Of a stretch of DNA of 64,000 bases, positions 10,648-19,930 are shown piece by piece. Source of the stretch: Cryptomeria japonica (lineage: Eukaryota > Streptophyta > Pinopsida > Cupressales > Cupressaceae). A program made the position numbers and the translations under genes. The DNA lies in assembly GCF_030272615.1 (NCBI RefSeq), contig NC_081412.1, forward strand, positions 540,906,335-540,970,334, in the 5' to 3' direction. The notes beneath the pieces were generated by a model that saw nothing but the letters and a program-made list of their open reading frames with translations, was not told the origin of the DNA and searched no databases. The first letter of the stretch is position 1, and the number at the start of each line of letters is the position of its first letter.

Positions 10648-11153
10648 GGTGGAGATGGGCATATCAAGCTTTTGAAGTCAGCTTTGGATGGTAGATGCCA
10701 GGTTAGAAATGAAAGGCTTTCATGGTGGCTCTTGAATTCTTTTCTAATTACCTTTTCAATACTCTATTATGAAAATATTGTGCCTCTGGATTAGGAGTTA
10801 CTTTATCCTTTAGTGGACAGTAAGTAAGTTTTCCTCTTGATTGGCAGGACTTTCCTAGCAATATCATAATATGTGGGACAAGCACACATTGCTTGCAAGC
10901 AGAAGATGTGCATACATCTTTCTCAAACTTGAGATCAAGTTTTAGGATGATTATTCAGATGAAAAGTTTGAGTTTGGAACAATATCTGGTATGTGTGGAG
11001 GAGTTGCTAAATTTGAAAATGAGGCTTTTTCCATCAATAAAAGTAAACATTGATGATCTTTTTAATAGAGCTAAACAATGGGTTGAAAGCGAAAATCTCT
11101 ACACAGTCCAAGATGCTTCCCAGTTTGTGAACAATTTCTTTCACTCTTACTAG
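10648..11153 (+). pseudogene. DUF815-type P-loop ATPase relic, two C-terminal exons
   Basis: Two exon-like blocks with good splice borders: 10648-10701, after a pyrimidine-rich TTTGCCTGACAG and ending CCAG|GTTAG, and 10848-11153, after CTTGATTGGCAG. They join in frame and end with TAG. The first encodes GGDGHIKLLKSALDGRCQ, the second starts DFPSNIIICGTSTHC and ends DASQFVNNFFHSY. I compare this with the LKSxLEG...PxNVLIYATSNRRHL...QYL...A...QFV pattern of the DUF815 family of AAA-like ATPases. The TSNRRHL motif is altered to TSTHCLQ, and no Walker A or Walker B exon is visible upstream, so this looks like a partial decayed copy. The 146-bp intron suggests a DNA-level duplication, not a retrocopy. 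The family match comes from memory of the motif and needs a profile search. Confidence 0.5.
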
Positions 11154-11690
11154 AATCCTAAAGTAAGCCATGCTTAAATTGGCTTAAATTGGTGGTCTGA
11201 CTCTTTGTGTGTTTCTACACATTGCACAAGTACTATTTTGTTATTTCTCTTGTATTTTAAGTATATTAAGCATAGAAGTTTGTTACCCCTGAACAGTATG
11301 TCTTGGTGGAACTAGTATACCAAAATGTATCAGCAAGCCAATTTTTTTAAAAAATTCTAAGCATAATTTATTTCTACCATATTAGACGGAACCATAATCT
11401 GCAGTAAGATTTGAACCAATAAGTGATATTTAAAATTATGTACTGGATTCTGATTTTCAATTTATTTGTCTGATGAGCCTAGGTGTAAAGGTATTTTTTA
11501 CACACCACTTATATCAATCGTTAAATAGAAGAGAATAACAATGTGGTGAACTTCACACATGCATAAGGGAGCAAAACTTTCAAGGGTTTCTTTGCTGTTT
11601 TTCCAGAAAAATGAGCACCAGATCACAAGCATGACACGAAACAGGATTGAAACATCCCCAGATACACATGGATGCCATAATACGATGTTT
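11154..11690. other. spacer, nothing recognised
   Basis: AT-rich plant intergenic sequence downstream of the ATPase relic. No coding, repeat or RNA gene is supported. Confidence 0.5.
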
Positions 11691-12310
11691 TATACAGAAG
11701 CAACCATGAGTCAAAAACTTTGATGAGCGCCTGCCAACTCGCAAGGACTTGTCAACTAAACAATCCCGGTGAATACTCGCCAAAAGCTTGCCTAAAAACT
11801 CACAAGTCTGAGAAAAACTCAGTTTACGTAAGAAACTAACAAGCCACCGATAACAAAAAAATCAAATTCATAATTTTAAACACCATTGTTTTTAAGTTTT
11901 TGATATTTTTGACATATTTGACTATCGAACATTATTTTGTAAGCATGATTCAAAGTGATCATTGATCAAGTTTAGCAAACTTATCAGCTGCGTATGACTG
12001 TTTTTTTCTGCCATCTTCATTTTAAATTTCTATTTGCTAGGCTTTACATTTTTTTATTTTGTTTGTTATTTTCAGTTATTTTCTTGTAGTCGCTAAGGTT
12101 TTTGTTCAAGATTTTCTATTTTAATAGGGTTTCCTTTCAGTATTCCAAATAGAAAATGGCATCTGCAAAAAAGAGAAGTGACGGCAAGCCTAAGGAGTCT
12201 ACTTGGAAACAGGGCACAATAGGTACAAAATCTAGGAATGATAAAATGCAACTATTGTGAGATACATACGAGAGGAGGCATAATCACGTCAAATAGATTA
12301 CTAGCTGACA
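11691..12310 (+). mobile_element. hAT transposon 5' part with BED-finger transposase start
   Basis: The plus strand has ATG at 12156 beginning MASAKKRSDGKPKESTWKQG. In the next frame, about 12247-12325, it encodes KCNYCEIHTRGGIITSNRLL, matching the CxYCG...GGI.R.K.HLA core of BED-type zinc fingers at the N-terminus of hAT transposases. A one-base frame change lies between the two parts, near 12245. The histidine expected after the second block is not seen. Upstream, at 11725-11830, ACTCGCC- and ACTCACAAGTCTG-like pieces resemble subterminal motifs. The rest of the transposase is absent, so it is a dead fragment. Confidence 0.6.
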
Positions 12311-12600
12311 TAATTATAGTGTAGTTTGAAGAGGCCTGGCTTAACCGGCACACTCTAAACATTGACGGCTTAGGTGTGCCGGCCGGTGGGGCTCTCTTAA
12401 CCTAGCTTTTCCATTTGCTATCATTTCCACTGTTTCTGTTTCCGTTACCGTAACCTTTCTCTTCCCTCCGTTCTCACGTTAGCCGTTTCCGTTTCCATTT
12501 TCGTAGTATATCATTTCCACCGTTTGGGTGGATTTCCGTCTTCGCTGCTCCCCTGCATAAATTGATTGTAGTTGCCAACACAAGAGTTAATCTAGAAAGT
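12311..12600. other. unassigned stretch with C/T-rich pentamers
   Basis: It contains a GC-rich segment around 12345-12390 with GTGCCGGCCGGTGGGG and then repeated CCGTTTCC-type words. It may be the 5' part of the LINE that follows or another element; no boundary was seen. Confidence 0.35.
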
Positions 12601-13435
12601 CCTTGCAAAAAATGAAACTGAACCTCTTAAAATACATGGCCAATGAAAGTCAAAAGGCGAACAGAGTACCCAAAAACTCTAAAAATTGGTTGCGAAAGAG
12701 CGCTGGATATTTTTCGAGTTTTAATTTTGTCACTCCCACATTCGATCAATACAACAATATCATATGGGATTCTTCTGGCTGAAGCTGATATGTATTCAAT
12801 TGAGCACTTAAGTCGTGGGAAGAAGATTCGGAAGAAACAAAATAACAAGTGGATGAACAAGTGGGACATAAATTTGCACGACTATCCTAACAATAAAGAG
12901 GAGATAAAAACGTGGGTCTTAGAGAAATTTAGGAATGCCACGTGGATAAACTAGCTAGGCAAGAAAAAACGTACTATATTAAAGAATTCAACCCTACTTG
13001 GGCACATAATGAAAAAAAATATTTGAGATCCGCGATCAACAGTAAGGCCAAAATTCTAATTGCACAATTAGGGACTGGGTCTCACCATTTGAGATGTGAA
13101 ACCAGTAGATGGAAGGTGCCAAAAGAAGAGTGGGAAGAAATAATGTGCCTATTTTGCAGCAAGAGGATAGAAGAAACAAAATGAAATTTCATTATGGAGT
13201 GTACAAGGTATGAAGACATTCACAACCAGTTTGATAATGAATTAAAAGTGGATAGACCGAGTGAGCTTTTTGAAGAGTCAAGACTTCACAGAACTGTGAA
13301 CCTCTTAATCAAGATTCACAAGAGAAGATCTAGCATGGAAAAGAACTTGAAACTGACATAATTTGAAACTTTTGGGTCCCTTAGGCCGTTGGGTCTTGTG
13401 GACGCCATCAAAACTCATTCATTCATTCATACATA
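12600..13435 (+). mobile_element. LINE (non-LTR) 3' fragment: RT C-terminus and 3' end
   Basis: Plus-strand coding relic. Around 12757-12830 it reads SYGILLAEADMYSIEHLSRGKK, typical of the region after the RT thumb (ILLAExGMxSIE). At 13060-13210 it encodes LGTGSHHLRCETSRWKVP, then CLFCS and FIMEC, a C-x2-C...H/x-C zinc-like C-terminus, followed by LLIKIHKRRSS. Two frames overlap near 12942-12954 and a stop interrupts the frame near 13183, so it is not functional. The 3' end shows ATTC repeats at about 13415-13430, a simple-repeat tail as used by several LINE clades. The copy is 5'-truncated. Confidence 0.65.
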
Positions 13436-15225
13436 ATGCATGCTTTGTTAGGGAGTGTTTTCCTAAGGTTCATAACAATAGTTGCGCTTATTCTTAGGAG
13501 GAGAGAGCTGAGGCGTAAGGGAAGTTTAATGAGACTTTAAAAGAATATTATAATCAACAATGATAAATAATATAAAATTTTGTGGATGAATTAATAAGTA
13601 GTTTAATAATAATGTATAAAATAAAGGATGTTTAAATAAGTTTTATAAATTAGTATGATATTAATAATAATAATAATAATAGTGTTTGTTTCGTAATAGA
13701 ATTAATTTTACTAAAGTTTTCAATATATATTTAAAAAAAATTATAATTATTAATTTTTTTTTTTATGTAAATTTAAAAAATAAACTATAAAATAAAATAA
13801 TTTTATCTTCCTTAAATAATTGCTAGTTACGGTTTTTTTTATATATAATCATGATATATTATATTGTGTTTTTCTATTGTTTTAGAGCAGGGTAAAATCT
13901 TGACATATATACAAATATTACAAAAAAATAAATATAATATTACTTGAAATTTAGATGTTATTTTGTTTAGCATGTATATAAATTTAATTTATATTTTTAA
14001 CATTAGTTGTGTTGCTTGTAAATTTATATTTATATTAAGAAATTATTGGATAAAACATTACATTAGAAAATATATAATAGTAATTAGTATAGATATCATA
14101 AATAAATGTATTCAAAAGATGCTAAAAGATATCAATCTCATCACATTATAAAAGAATAACCATATCAACTTTGAAGAACTATAAATAATTATAATAAAAG
14201 ATAAAACTTCTTTAAAGTCAAGATTCTTCAAAATCAAAATGAATTAATCTTTGAAAAGAGTTTTCTTTTGCGTGCCAATTTTCTCTTGTAATTTAGTAAC
14301 CCCTTTCCAACCTATCTCATAATTGATCATCTATATGAGTTCATTTTCATACTACTATCAACCATACTTCAAAGTCACTTGATCATTAATATTTAACAAA
14401 TATTTTTTGTAAGAGGCAAACTCAAATTCAACTCCTCTTAAAGATTTGGCTATCAAAATGAAAACCAACTAACGAATTTATGAAGACACTTTCCCAATAA
14501 ATTATTTTTCTCATCAATTTTAACATATTTATCTCAAGGGAAAAACTCTTTGACTATGCTAGTCATAGTTGTGACTAGTACTAATCAAATTTGGAATGAA
14601 GATAAACCCTAATAACTATAATCTCCACCAACTCAGTAAAATTGTGACATATTTACCTTGCAAGAATCTATTGATCTTAATGAAAGATATTTGACAGTTT
14701 AGGAAATTACATTGCAAATACAGTTGTACTTGTACAACTTAATTCATAATTGTAGTGTGAAATCCATTCCAAATTGTTTGGAATAAATTTTAATATTCAC
14801 CTAATATTATAATAACTCATTGTTGAAATCCTTTATTTATTTAGAGCATCAGAGTTACACGTATGGTTTTAATTTAATGGGGAATCATCACTGTTTAATA
14901 TTTTTATTTTAATTTAATTAAAAAATTATGAATGAAGAAAAGAGAGAGAAAATGATTTAACTTTGATATTATAAATTTTCATACAATTCATATTCATTAA
15001 CATGGATTATAGAAATATTATGTCTATTATATATTACATTACATCCTTTTTGACCATTTAACTTTGTTATTAAATTTAACAATGATGAGGTTTCCATATA
15101 TAAATTAGAATTCATCCTACCCAAGAAGGTAGTTATGCTAGGTAATTGAGAGGGAGATCCTCAATTTTATAGCCTACAATTTTAGCTATTTTGTTCTATA
15201 GGTATAAATTGCGGTATTGATGAAT
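13436..15225. other. AT-rich spacer
   Basis: No gene was recognised. A short (TAA)n run lies at about 13662-13680 and several poly-T/poly-A runs at 13730-13800. Open frames here have no recognisable content. Confidence 0.6.
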
Positions 15226-15229
15226 TACA

Positions 15230-15845
15230 AGGAGATATTAATCAAATTTGCTTTCCGAAACGAGACCTTTTCATAGTTAGCCAACAAATTGTTTATCCCA
15301 TTAACTACGAACATTGCTTTGGATGAAGATGTGATTTCCATGTAGGCCACGTAAATGCTTATGATTGCCCCCTCAAATCAACATCCAACAACCTATTTTT
15401 ACTGATAATGTCTACTAGGTTAGCCATAATATTTGAGTAATCTATCAAGCCTCCACATTTCTCAGAAGGAAATAGGGGAGAGTTGAAGTCACTTGACACC
15501 ATCCAGTAGGAATCCCAATCCCGACTCATTAAATTGGATATCTCATCCTAAAGAACTAGATGAATAGTTCAGGTATTAGGTGCATAAAGATTAACAAGAT
15601 GCCAAGAGTTAGATTGAGAAGTAAAATTTACAAACCAAGAACTAGTAGAAGAAGAAATAAAAGAGCCATCTAGTTTCATGGGGTTCCACACAAAGACCAC
15701 ACCCCTCGAGGCACCATTCGCATTACTAATAATGAAAGAGGAAATGGGCCAAATATTTTCAGCAATATTACTAAAAGAGTTGTCTGTCATCTTAACTTCT
15801 TGAAGTAGCATAATATCAATCCTTCTTTCAAGAATGCAATCCCCG
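15230..15845 (-). mobile_element. L1-type LINE endonuclease relic
   Basis: On the minus strand, 15811-15569 encodes MLLQEVKMTDNSF, then GASRGVVFVWNP, SWFVNFTSQ and WHLVNLYAPNT. After a stop it continues in the same sense with WDSYWMVSSDFNSP, EKCGGLIDYS and LLDVDLRGQS. This matches the LQE(T/V)K...GGVxxLWxP...NLYAP...GDFN...EKxGG...DLxLxG order of the apurinic-like endonuclease domain of plant L1 elements. GDFN is altered to SDFN, removing a conserved residue, and several stops are present. RT sequence is missing, so it is an isolated fragment. Confidence 0.7.
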
Positions 15846-16254
15846 AGGGCAAATTATTTTTGGGAGCTGTTTAAGAGTTCAAGGGATTATAAAGGTTATC
15901 TCATAAAATATTTTGAGTAAGGAGAAAGGCTGAAGGTTCTACAAAATGGCTATGACTGCTTTATCTTGCTTGTGTCATATGCTATGGTAATTTTCTACGT
16001 GATGAATACTTTAGAAGGCCATTTTTTTCCATTTTTCATGAGTTATCGATTTTAAACCACATCTAGCATGGGGAAAAAATTGATCTGCCTTATTATCTTT
16101 TTGCCTCTTTGTCTACTAGTATCTCTAAAGGGGCTTCTTCTTCACTTCATTACGGGTTAATTTATGCCCTGTATTAGTTTGCTTTTGATCGGTGCCCTCA
16201 CCATAGCTATCTACTAACCCTTTCTAGAAACCCTTGTGTCTTAGAGGAAGCTCC
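15846..16254. other. spacer, nothing recognised
   Basis: Sequence between the LINE endonuclease relic and the decayed reading frame. It could be upstream LINE sequence, but no ORF1 motif was found. Confidence 0.4.
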
Positions 16255-16835
16255 CTGTAGCTCGGTTCATATTGAACTAGTTGAGTCAAATCCGTTGTCT
16301 TTTGAGGTTAGCAAATTTGCGTCCAATGCTAAAGGCAAAATGATGAAAAATGAACCAATTACAAAAGCATTTGAGGTGGCACTTATAAAAACTACTTTGG
16401 ATAAAAGAAAAGTCGCTACTCCCAAGAATAGCCCTTCAAAAGGCAAGAAAATTAGAAAATAAACCAAGAGAAAACAAATTACTATTGACTTGGATGAGCA
16501 AGAGTTTGGAGATGAGTAAGAAGCGAAGAAGGATAATGACAAATAGGATGGTAGCTCGGGAGAGAGATGCTCTACTTGGCTCATTGCTAAAGATAAAAAA
16601 GGAAAAATGAAAGTCAAGGAGGTCACTCCCAAGCCTGCAAAAGTATTTGTTCTTGAAGATGATGTGGACTCCTTTACTAATGACTTAGACGATGAGTACT
16701 TTCATGAGATTGAAGAGGAATAGGTGGAAGAGAGTGATACTAACTTGGAGGACACCACTGAGCCTAAGGAGGATAGTGAAAAATCTAATCAAAGATCCCC
16801 ATCCCCTGCAGATTGTGAAGATGATGATGTCCTTT
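16255..16835 (+). pseudogene. decayed reading frame of unknown family, basic then acidic
   Basis: On the plus strand one main frame continues through several in-frame stops. It encodes VESNPLSFEVSKFASNAKG and then a lysine-rich stretch with ATPKNSPSKGKKI and RKQITIDLDEQEFG. It finishes with a strongly acidic tail around DDVDSFTNDLDDEYFHEIEE and a final SPSPADCEDDD. Persistence of one frame and of charge blocks suggests that it once coded for protein. Basic and acidic low-complexity tails occur in nuclear proteins and in transposon proteins; no family was recognised. Confidence 0.45.
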
Positions 16836-17549
16836 AGATTAATATTTGAGGTATAAAATAAAAATAATAATACTATTATAATAAAAGTAAAATATATTTT
16901 TTTTTATGAAAAGTGAAAATTCAATTTAAAAGATCATAAATTTATATTCTATATGAATAGAAATATTTTTATAATTTTTATTAAATAATGATGCATGTAT
17001 TATATTAGCATTCAAAACCTAATCATGTATCTAATCTTCTAGAGTAAAATTATAGCTATATAAACTGCAACATTAATAAAAAATTGGTCCATTATCTTAG
17101 TCTTGATTAGCTTAGTCTTGAAGGCATGAAATAAATAATTGGCGCATTATCCTAATAATATTTTTTCCTATATATACATAATTATTGATAATTTTTAATC
17201 TATTTTATTTTATTTCATAGGTGATTATTATTATCAACATTTTCCTCATCAATATAACTTAAATTTACATATACATACAATTATTAAAAACTTTTGATAA
17301 ATTGATATGAAAATTGCATCACATCAATTAAATAAAAACTAATTTGTTTTATTATAAAGTAAAAAATGATGAATTCTTTACATTATTTAATAATTTATTT
17401 TTCTATTTGATAAATCAATTTATACAAATATCTCATCTACTAAAATCAATAACTAAGAAATATCTATTCCATTACAATCATTGTAAATGTTATTAATCAT
17501 TCCTTATATCATATAACTTAAAAAATTTGAACTTAATAGAAAAACCGAC

Positions 17550-17692
17550 TCTCAATAATTTTGAAGTGTCCATATCTATCAAAACCATTTAGAACACTAG
17601 CATTGACCTCACCAACCAGCTTTCAATAATTTAAAAGTGTCTATCTCTATCAAAACCATTTGAACACTATACAGACCTCACCCTTTATATCA
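17550..17692. repeat. two-copy direct repeat of about 68 bp
   Basis: TCAATAATTT, then AAGTGTC, ATCAAAACCATTT, GAACACTA and GACCTCACC recur in order at about 17552-17616 and 17622-17690. A related single copy is seen upstream of the second UGT around 54150-54220. Confidence 0.6.
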
Positions 17693-17824
17693 CATTTGTA
17701 AAAGCAGAATTGACGGTTTGAGCCAATTTCTCAATCACGAGCAACCCATTTGTCGCACGATTTGGACAGGGCATTGTTTTTAAAGGACATACGGCCATTT
17801 CTTTCTTGCCATGTGTTTGTCTTA

Positions 17825-18012
17825 TGGTCCTGAATGGCAGGAAGCTTACAGAGTTTGGGTTTTATTAGCCAACGAATAATTCATATATTCTATGGAAGAT
17901 ATACGTTCCTTTCATTGTAAGGCTGTGAATTGAAATTTCTTTTTTAATACGGTCAATTGTGCAGTCTGATGAATGAAAGATGGGCGGAGATAGAAATGGT
18001 GGGAGAATGCAA
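17825..18012 (+). pseudogene. decayed 5' end of a third UGT copy
   Basis: This block resembles the leader and first codons of the UGT gene 440 bp downstream. Shared steps are TACAGAGTTT, CATTGTAAGG then GTGAATTG, and, from 17979, GATGGGCGGAGATAGAAATG followed by GTGGGAGAATGC. The last lines up with GATGGGGGAGGATGGAAATG and GTGGGAGATTGC at the real start codon (18420-18452). Similarity stops after about a dozen codons, so no protein is possible. A truncated tandem duplicate or a replication-slip copy would both explain it. Confidence 0.55.
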
Positions 18013-18318
18013 TCAGATTGCATATCTGACTGTATTTATTATTTAATTGAAAATTAAATACGGTCAAATATACAGTCTGATAGATGATGAAATGTGCAGT
18101 CTGATGACTGCATAGATTTGTCATTTTTATGGAGAGATTTGTTTAGGTAATTAATTAATTATAATTTATCTAAATTAATTTAGAAAGAAGATTCCCTGAA
18201 ATTGCCCTGTCATTGCAAGTTGATGAATAACGCCGCTGTTCACTTGTCTTATATTTGTTTTATGATGTGGACTGACAGGAGCTGCCACAGTACAGAGTTT
18301 TGATTTTTACCTCTTGAG

Positions 18319-18335
18319 CTATAAGGGGCTTCACT
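18319..18335 (+). promoter_or_regulatory. possible TATA-like element of the first UGT
   Basis: GAGCTATAAGG lies about 85-95 bp before the chosen start codon, a plausible position for a short plant leader. The aligned paralogue has TTATTAGG at the same place, so the call is weak. Confidence 0.25.
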
Positions 18336-18412
18336 CGTATTTTCAGAATGTAAACCATTGGTTTTGTTTCTTTTATTGTAAGGTCGTGAATTGGAATTGC
18401 TTTTTGAGTGCA

Positions 18413-19834
18413 ATGGGAACGATGGGGGAGGATGGAAATGGTGGGAGATTGCGAGTGGTGGTGGTGCCACTCCCTGCACAGGGACACCTCAATCAGCTCC
18501 TCCATTTTTCCAGAGTTATCGCCCAACGAGGAGCAACCGTATCCTTCGTGGCCACCTCCACCCATATTCACCAAGTCCGCAGCCGTGTTCAGGGATGGGA
18601 TCTTCACGACTTCGATATTCGTTTCAAGGAATTGCCCATGCCTCATCTCTCAGCTGGAGAGCCCGATGCTCAGAGCTCTCATATGTTTCCTCTTCACTTG
18701 ACTCCTCTGTTTGAAGCCGTGGAGGATCAGCTAGGGTCTCATGTTGATCAACTACTGCGCACTGTCTGCTCCGAGAACAATAATAGAGTGGTGATAGTCT
18801 ACGATACGATTATGGGATGGATTCAGAGTGTGGCTACCAAATATTCAATCCCTGCCTATGCGTTCAGGCCCACTGGTGCTTATTATAACCTCTGGGTGAA
18901 GCAGGTAAGTGATGAGACAAGGGGTTTGTCCCCTGTTAACATATCAGAGAAGCGTTGCTTTCCGGAAAGATTGCTAAAATATTCTAGGCGCCAGAGGTCT
19001 ATGCTTGGTGCTGTCAAGGGATATATCATAAACACATTCAGCGCACTGGAGTCAGAATTCATTCAGCAGGGAAGAGAGGAATTCGTTTACGGTGGGAAGC
19101 CTGTATGGACTGTGGGACCTCTTCTTCCGCAGACCTTCTTCAATGTTGAACAGCGGTCGCGATCACAGGCGGACATAGAGTGCATGAGATGGTTAGATAC
19201 ACAGCCTCCGGCATCCGTTCTCTACGTTTCATTCGGCAGTATATCTTCTCTTTCGGCTGCACAGATCCGAGAATTGGCGGACGGATTGGAACGCAGTGGG
19301 CAGCTTTTCTTGTGGGTGCTCAGGATTTCTGATGGTGCCCATTTTTCGACAGAATTGCAGTTCGATTCGACGTGCAGGTTTCTGCAACAAGGGTACGAGA
19401 GCCGTTTAGAGGGACGGGGTTTTATTGCGAGGAATTGGGCGCCTCAGCTTGACATCCTATTTCACAAGTCGACGGGTGGGTTTTTAACGCACTGTGGATG
19501 GAATTCGACAGTGGAGAGCATCAGCGCCGGAGTGGGCATGCTGGCCTGGCCTCTACATACCGATCAGTTTGCCAATTCGGCTTTAATCACACGAGAGTTG
19601 AAGGCGGGCCTACAAGTGAAAGAATGGCAAAACGCAGAGGAAAATGAGATTGTGAGTGCGGAGGAGGTTGAGAAAGCAGTGAAACGATTGATGAGGAGTG
19701 AGGAGGGAATGCAAGTGAGAAAGAGGGCGCAGGAATTGAAAGGCGAGGCTCGAAAAGCTGTTGGCGATGGAGGGTCTTCGTGGAAGGATGTGGATTCGCT
19801 TCTTCATCACTTCTCTCAATCCTTTTCCGATTAG
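18413..19834 (+). CDS. family 1 UDP-glycosyltransferase, zeatin O-glucosyltransferase-like
   Basis: Cytosolic enzyme predicted to move a sugar, probably glucose from UDP-glucose, to a small acceptor. It is a 473-residue, intronless, complete frame. The N-terminal acceptor half has PLPAQGHLNQLLHFSR with the catalytic His25, and its probable partner Asp131 in VIVYDTIMGW. The C-terminal half carries a complete 44-residue PSPG box, Trp342-Gln385, with HCGWNS and final Gln, which usually favours UDP-glucose. The QGHLNQLLH motif and HIHQ...RVQGWD segment resemble UGT93 (group O) zeatin O-glucosyltransferases; the true acceptor is unknown. An in-frame ATG at 18314 would add 33 residues not shared by the paralogue, so 18413 is preferred; 18422 is also possible. 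There is no signal peptide or membrane segment. The paralogue at 54446 is about 83% identical by eye. Confidence 0.9.
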   Translation: MGTMGEDGNGGRLRVVVVPLPAQGHLNQLLHFSRVIAQRGATVSFVATSTHIHQVRSRVQGWDLHDFDIRFKELPMPHLSAGEPDAQSSHMFPLHLTPLFEAVEDQLGSHVDQLLRTVCSENNNRVVIVYDTIMGWIQSVATKYSIPAYAFRPTGAYYNLWVKQVSDETRGLSPVNISEKRCFPERLLKYSRRQRSMLGAVKGYIINTFSALESEFIQQGREEFVYGGKPVWTVGPLLPQTFFNVEQRSRSQADIECMRWLDTQPPASVLYVSFGSISSLSAAQIRELADGLERSGQLFLWVLRISDGAHFSTELQFDSTCRFLQQGYESRLEGRGFIARNWAPQLDILFHKSTGGFLTHCGWNSTVESISAGVGMLAWPLHTDQFANSALITRELKAGLQVKEWQNAEENEIVSAEEVEKAVKRLMRSEEGMQVRKRAQELKGEARKAVGDGGSSWKDVDSLLHHFSQSFSD

Positions 19835-19930
19835 ATCAGTGGGCTCTGCGTGCTCAGGGGATCGTACGTGCCAATAACGTCAATGGGTTCTTTTATGGGA
19901 TATTTCTGGGGTTGCTGGGGTCCATGGGAA

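Larger units (their letters stand above)
16865..19930 (+). repeat. dispersed segmental duplication, copy A (carries the first UGT)
   Basis: Sequence from about 16880 onward lines up with about 53340 onward. Shared blocks include AAAACCTAAT...TGTATCTAATCTT near 17020 and 53485, AATATAACTTAAA near 17253 and 53718, the AGGAAGCT area near 17839 and 54309, and the whole coding region, ending near 19900 and 55920. The non-coding part has diverged strongly while coding is well kept. The two copies are in direct orientation about 36 kb apart. Confidence 0.75.

Noticed and set aside
10261-10662. 133-codon minus-strand frame
   Set aside because: It overlaps the exon of the ATPase relic on the other strand and spacer, with no motif.
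12627-12869. Minus-strand open frame at the LINE fragment
   Set aside because: It is antisense to the recognisable RT C-terminal coding.
18314-18412. In-frame upstream extension of the first UGT (33 extra residues)
   Set aside because: The extension is not matched in the paralogue, is rich in Phe/Tyr/Cys unlike the family N-terminus, and lies in the conserved leader. The ATG at 18413 gives a normal family length.
18260-18714. Other open frames over the UGT start on both strands
   Set aside because: They are shadows of the real gene; the same shadows appear over the paralogue because the DNA is duplicated.
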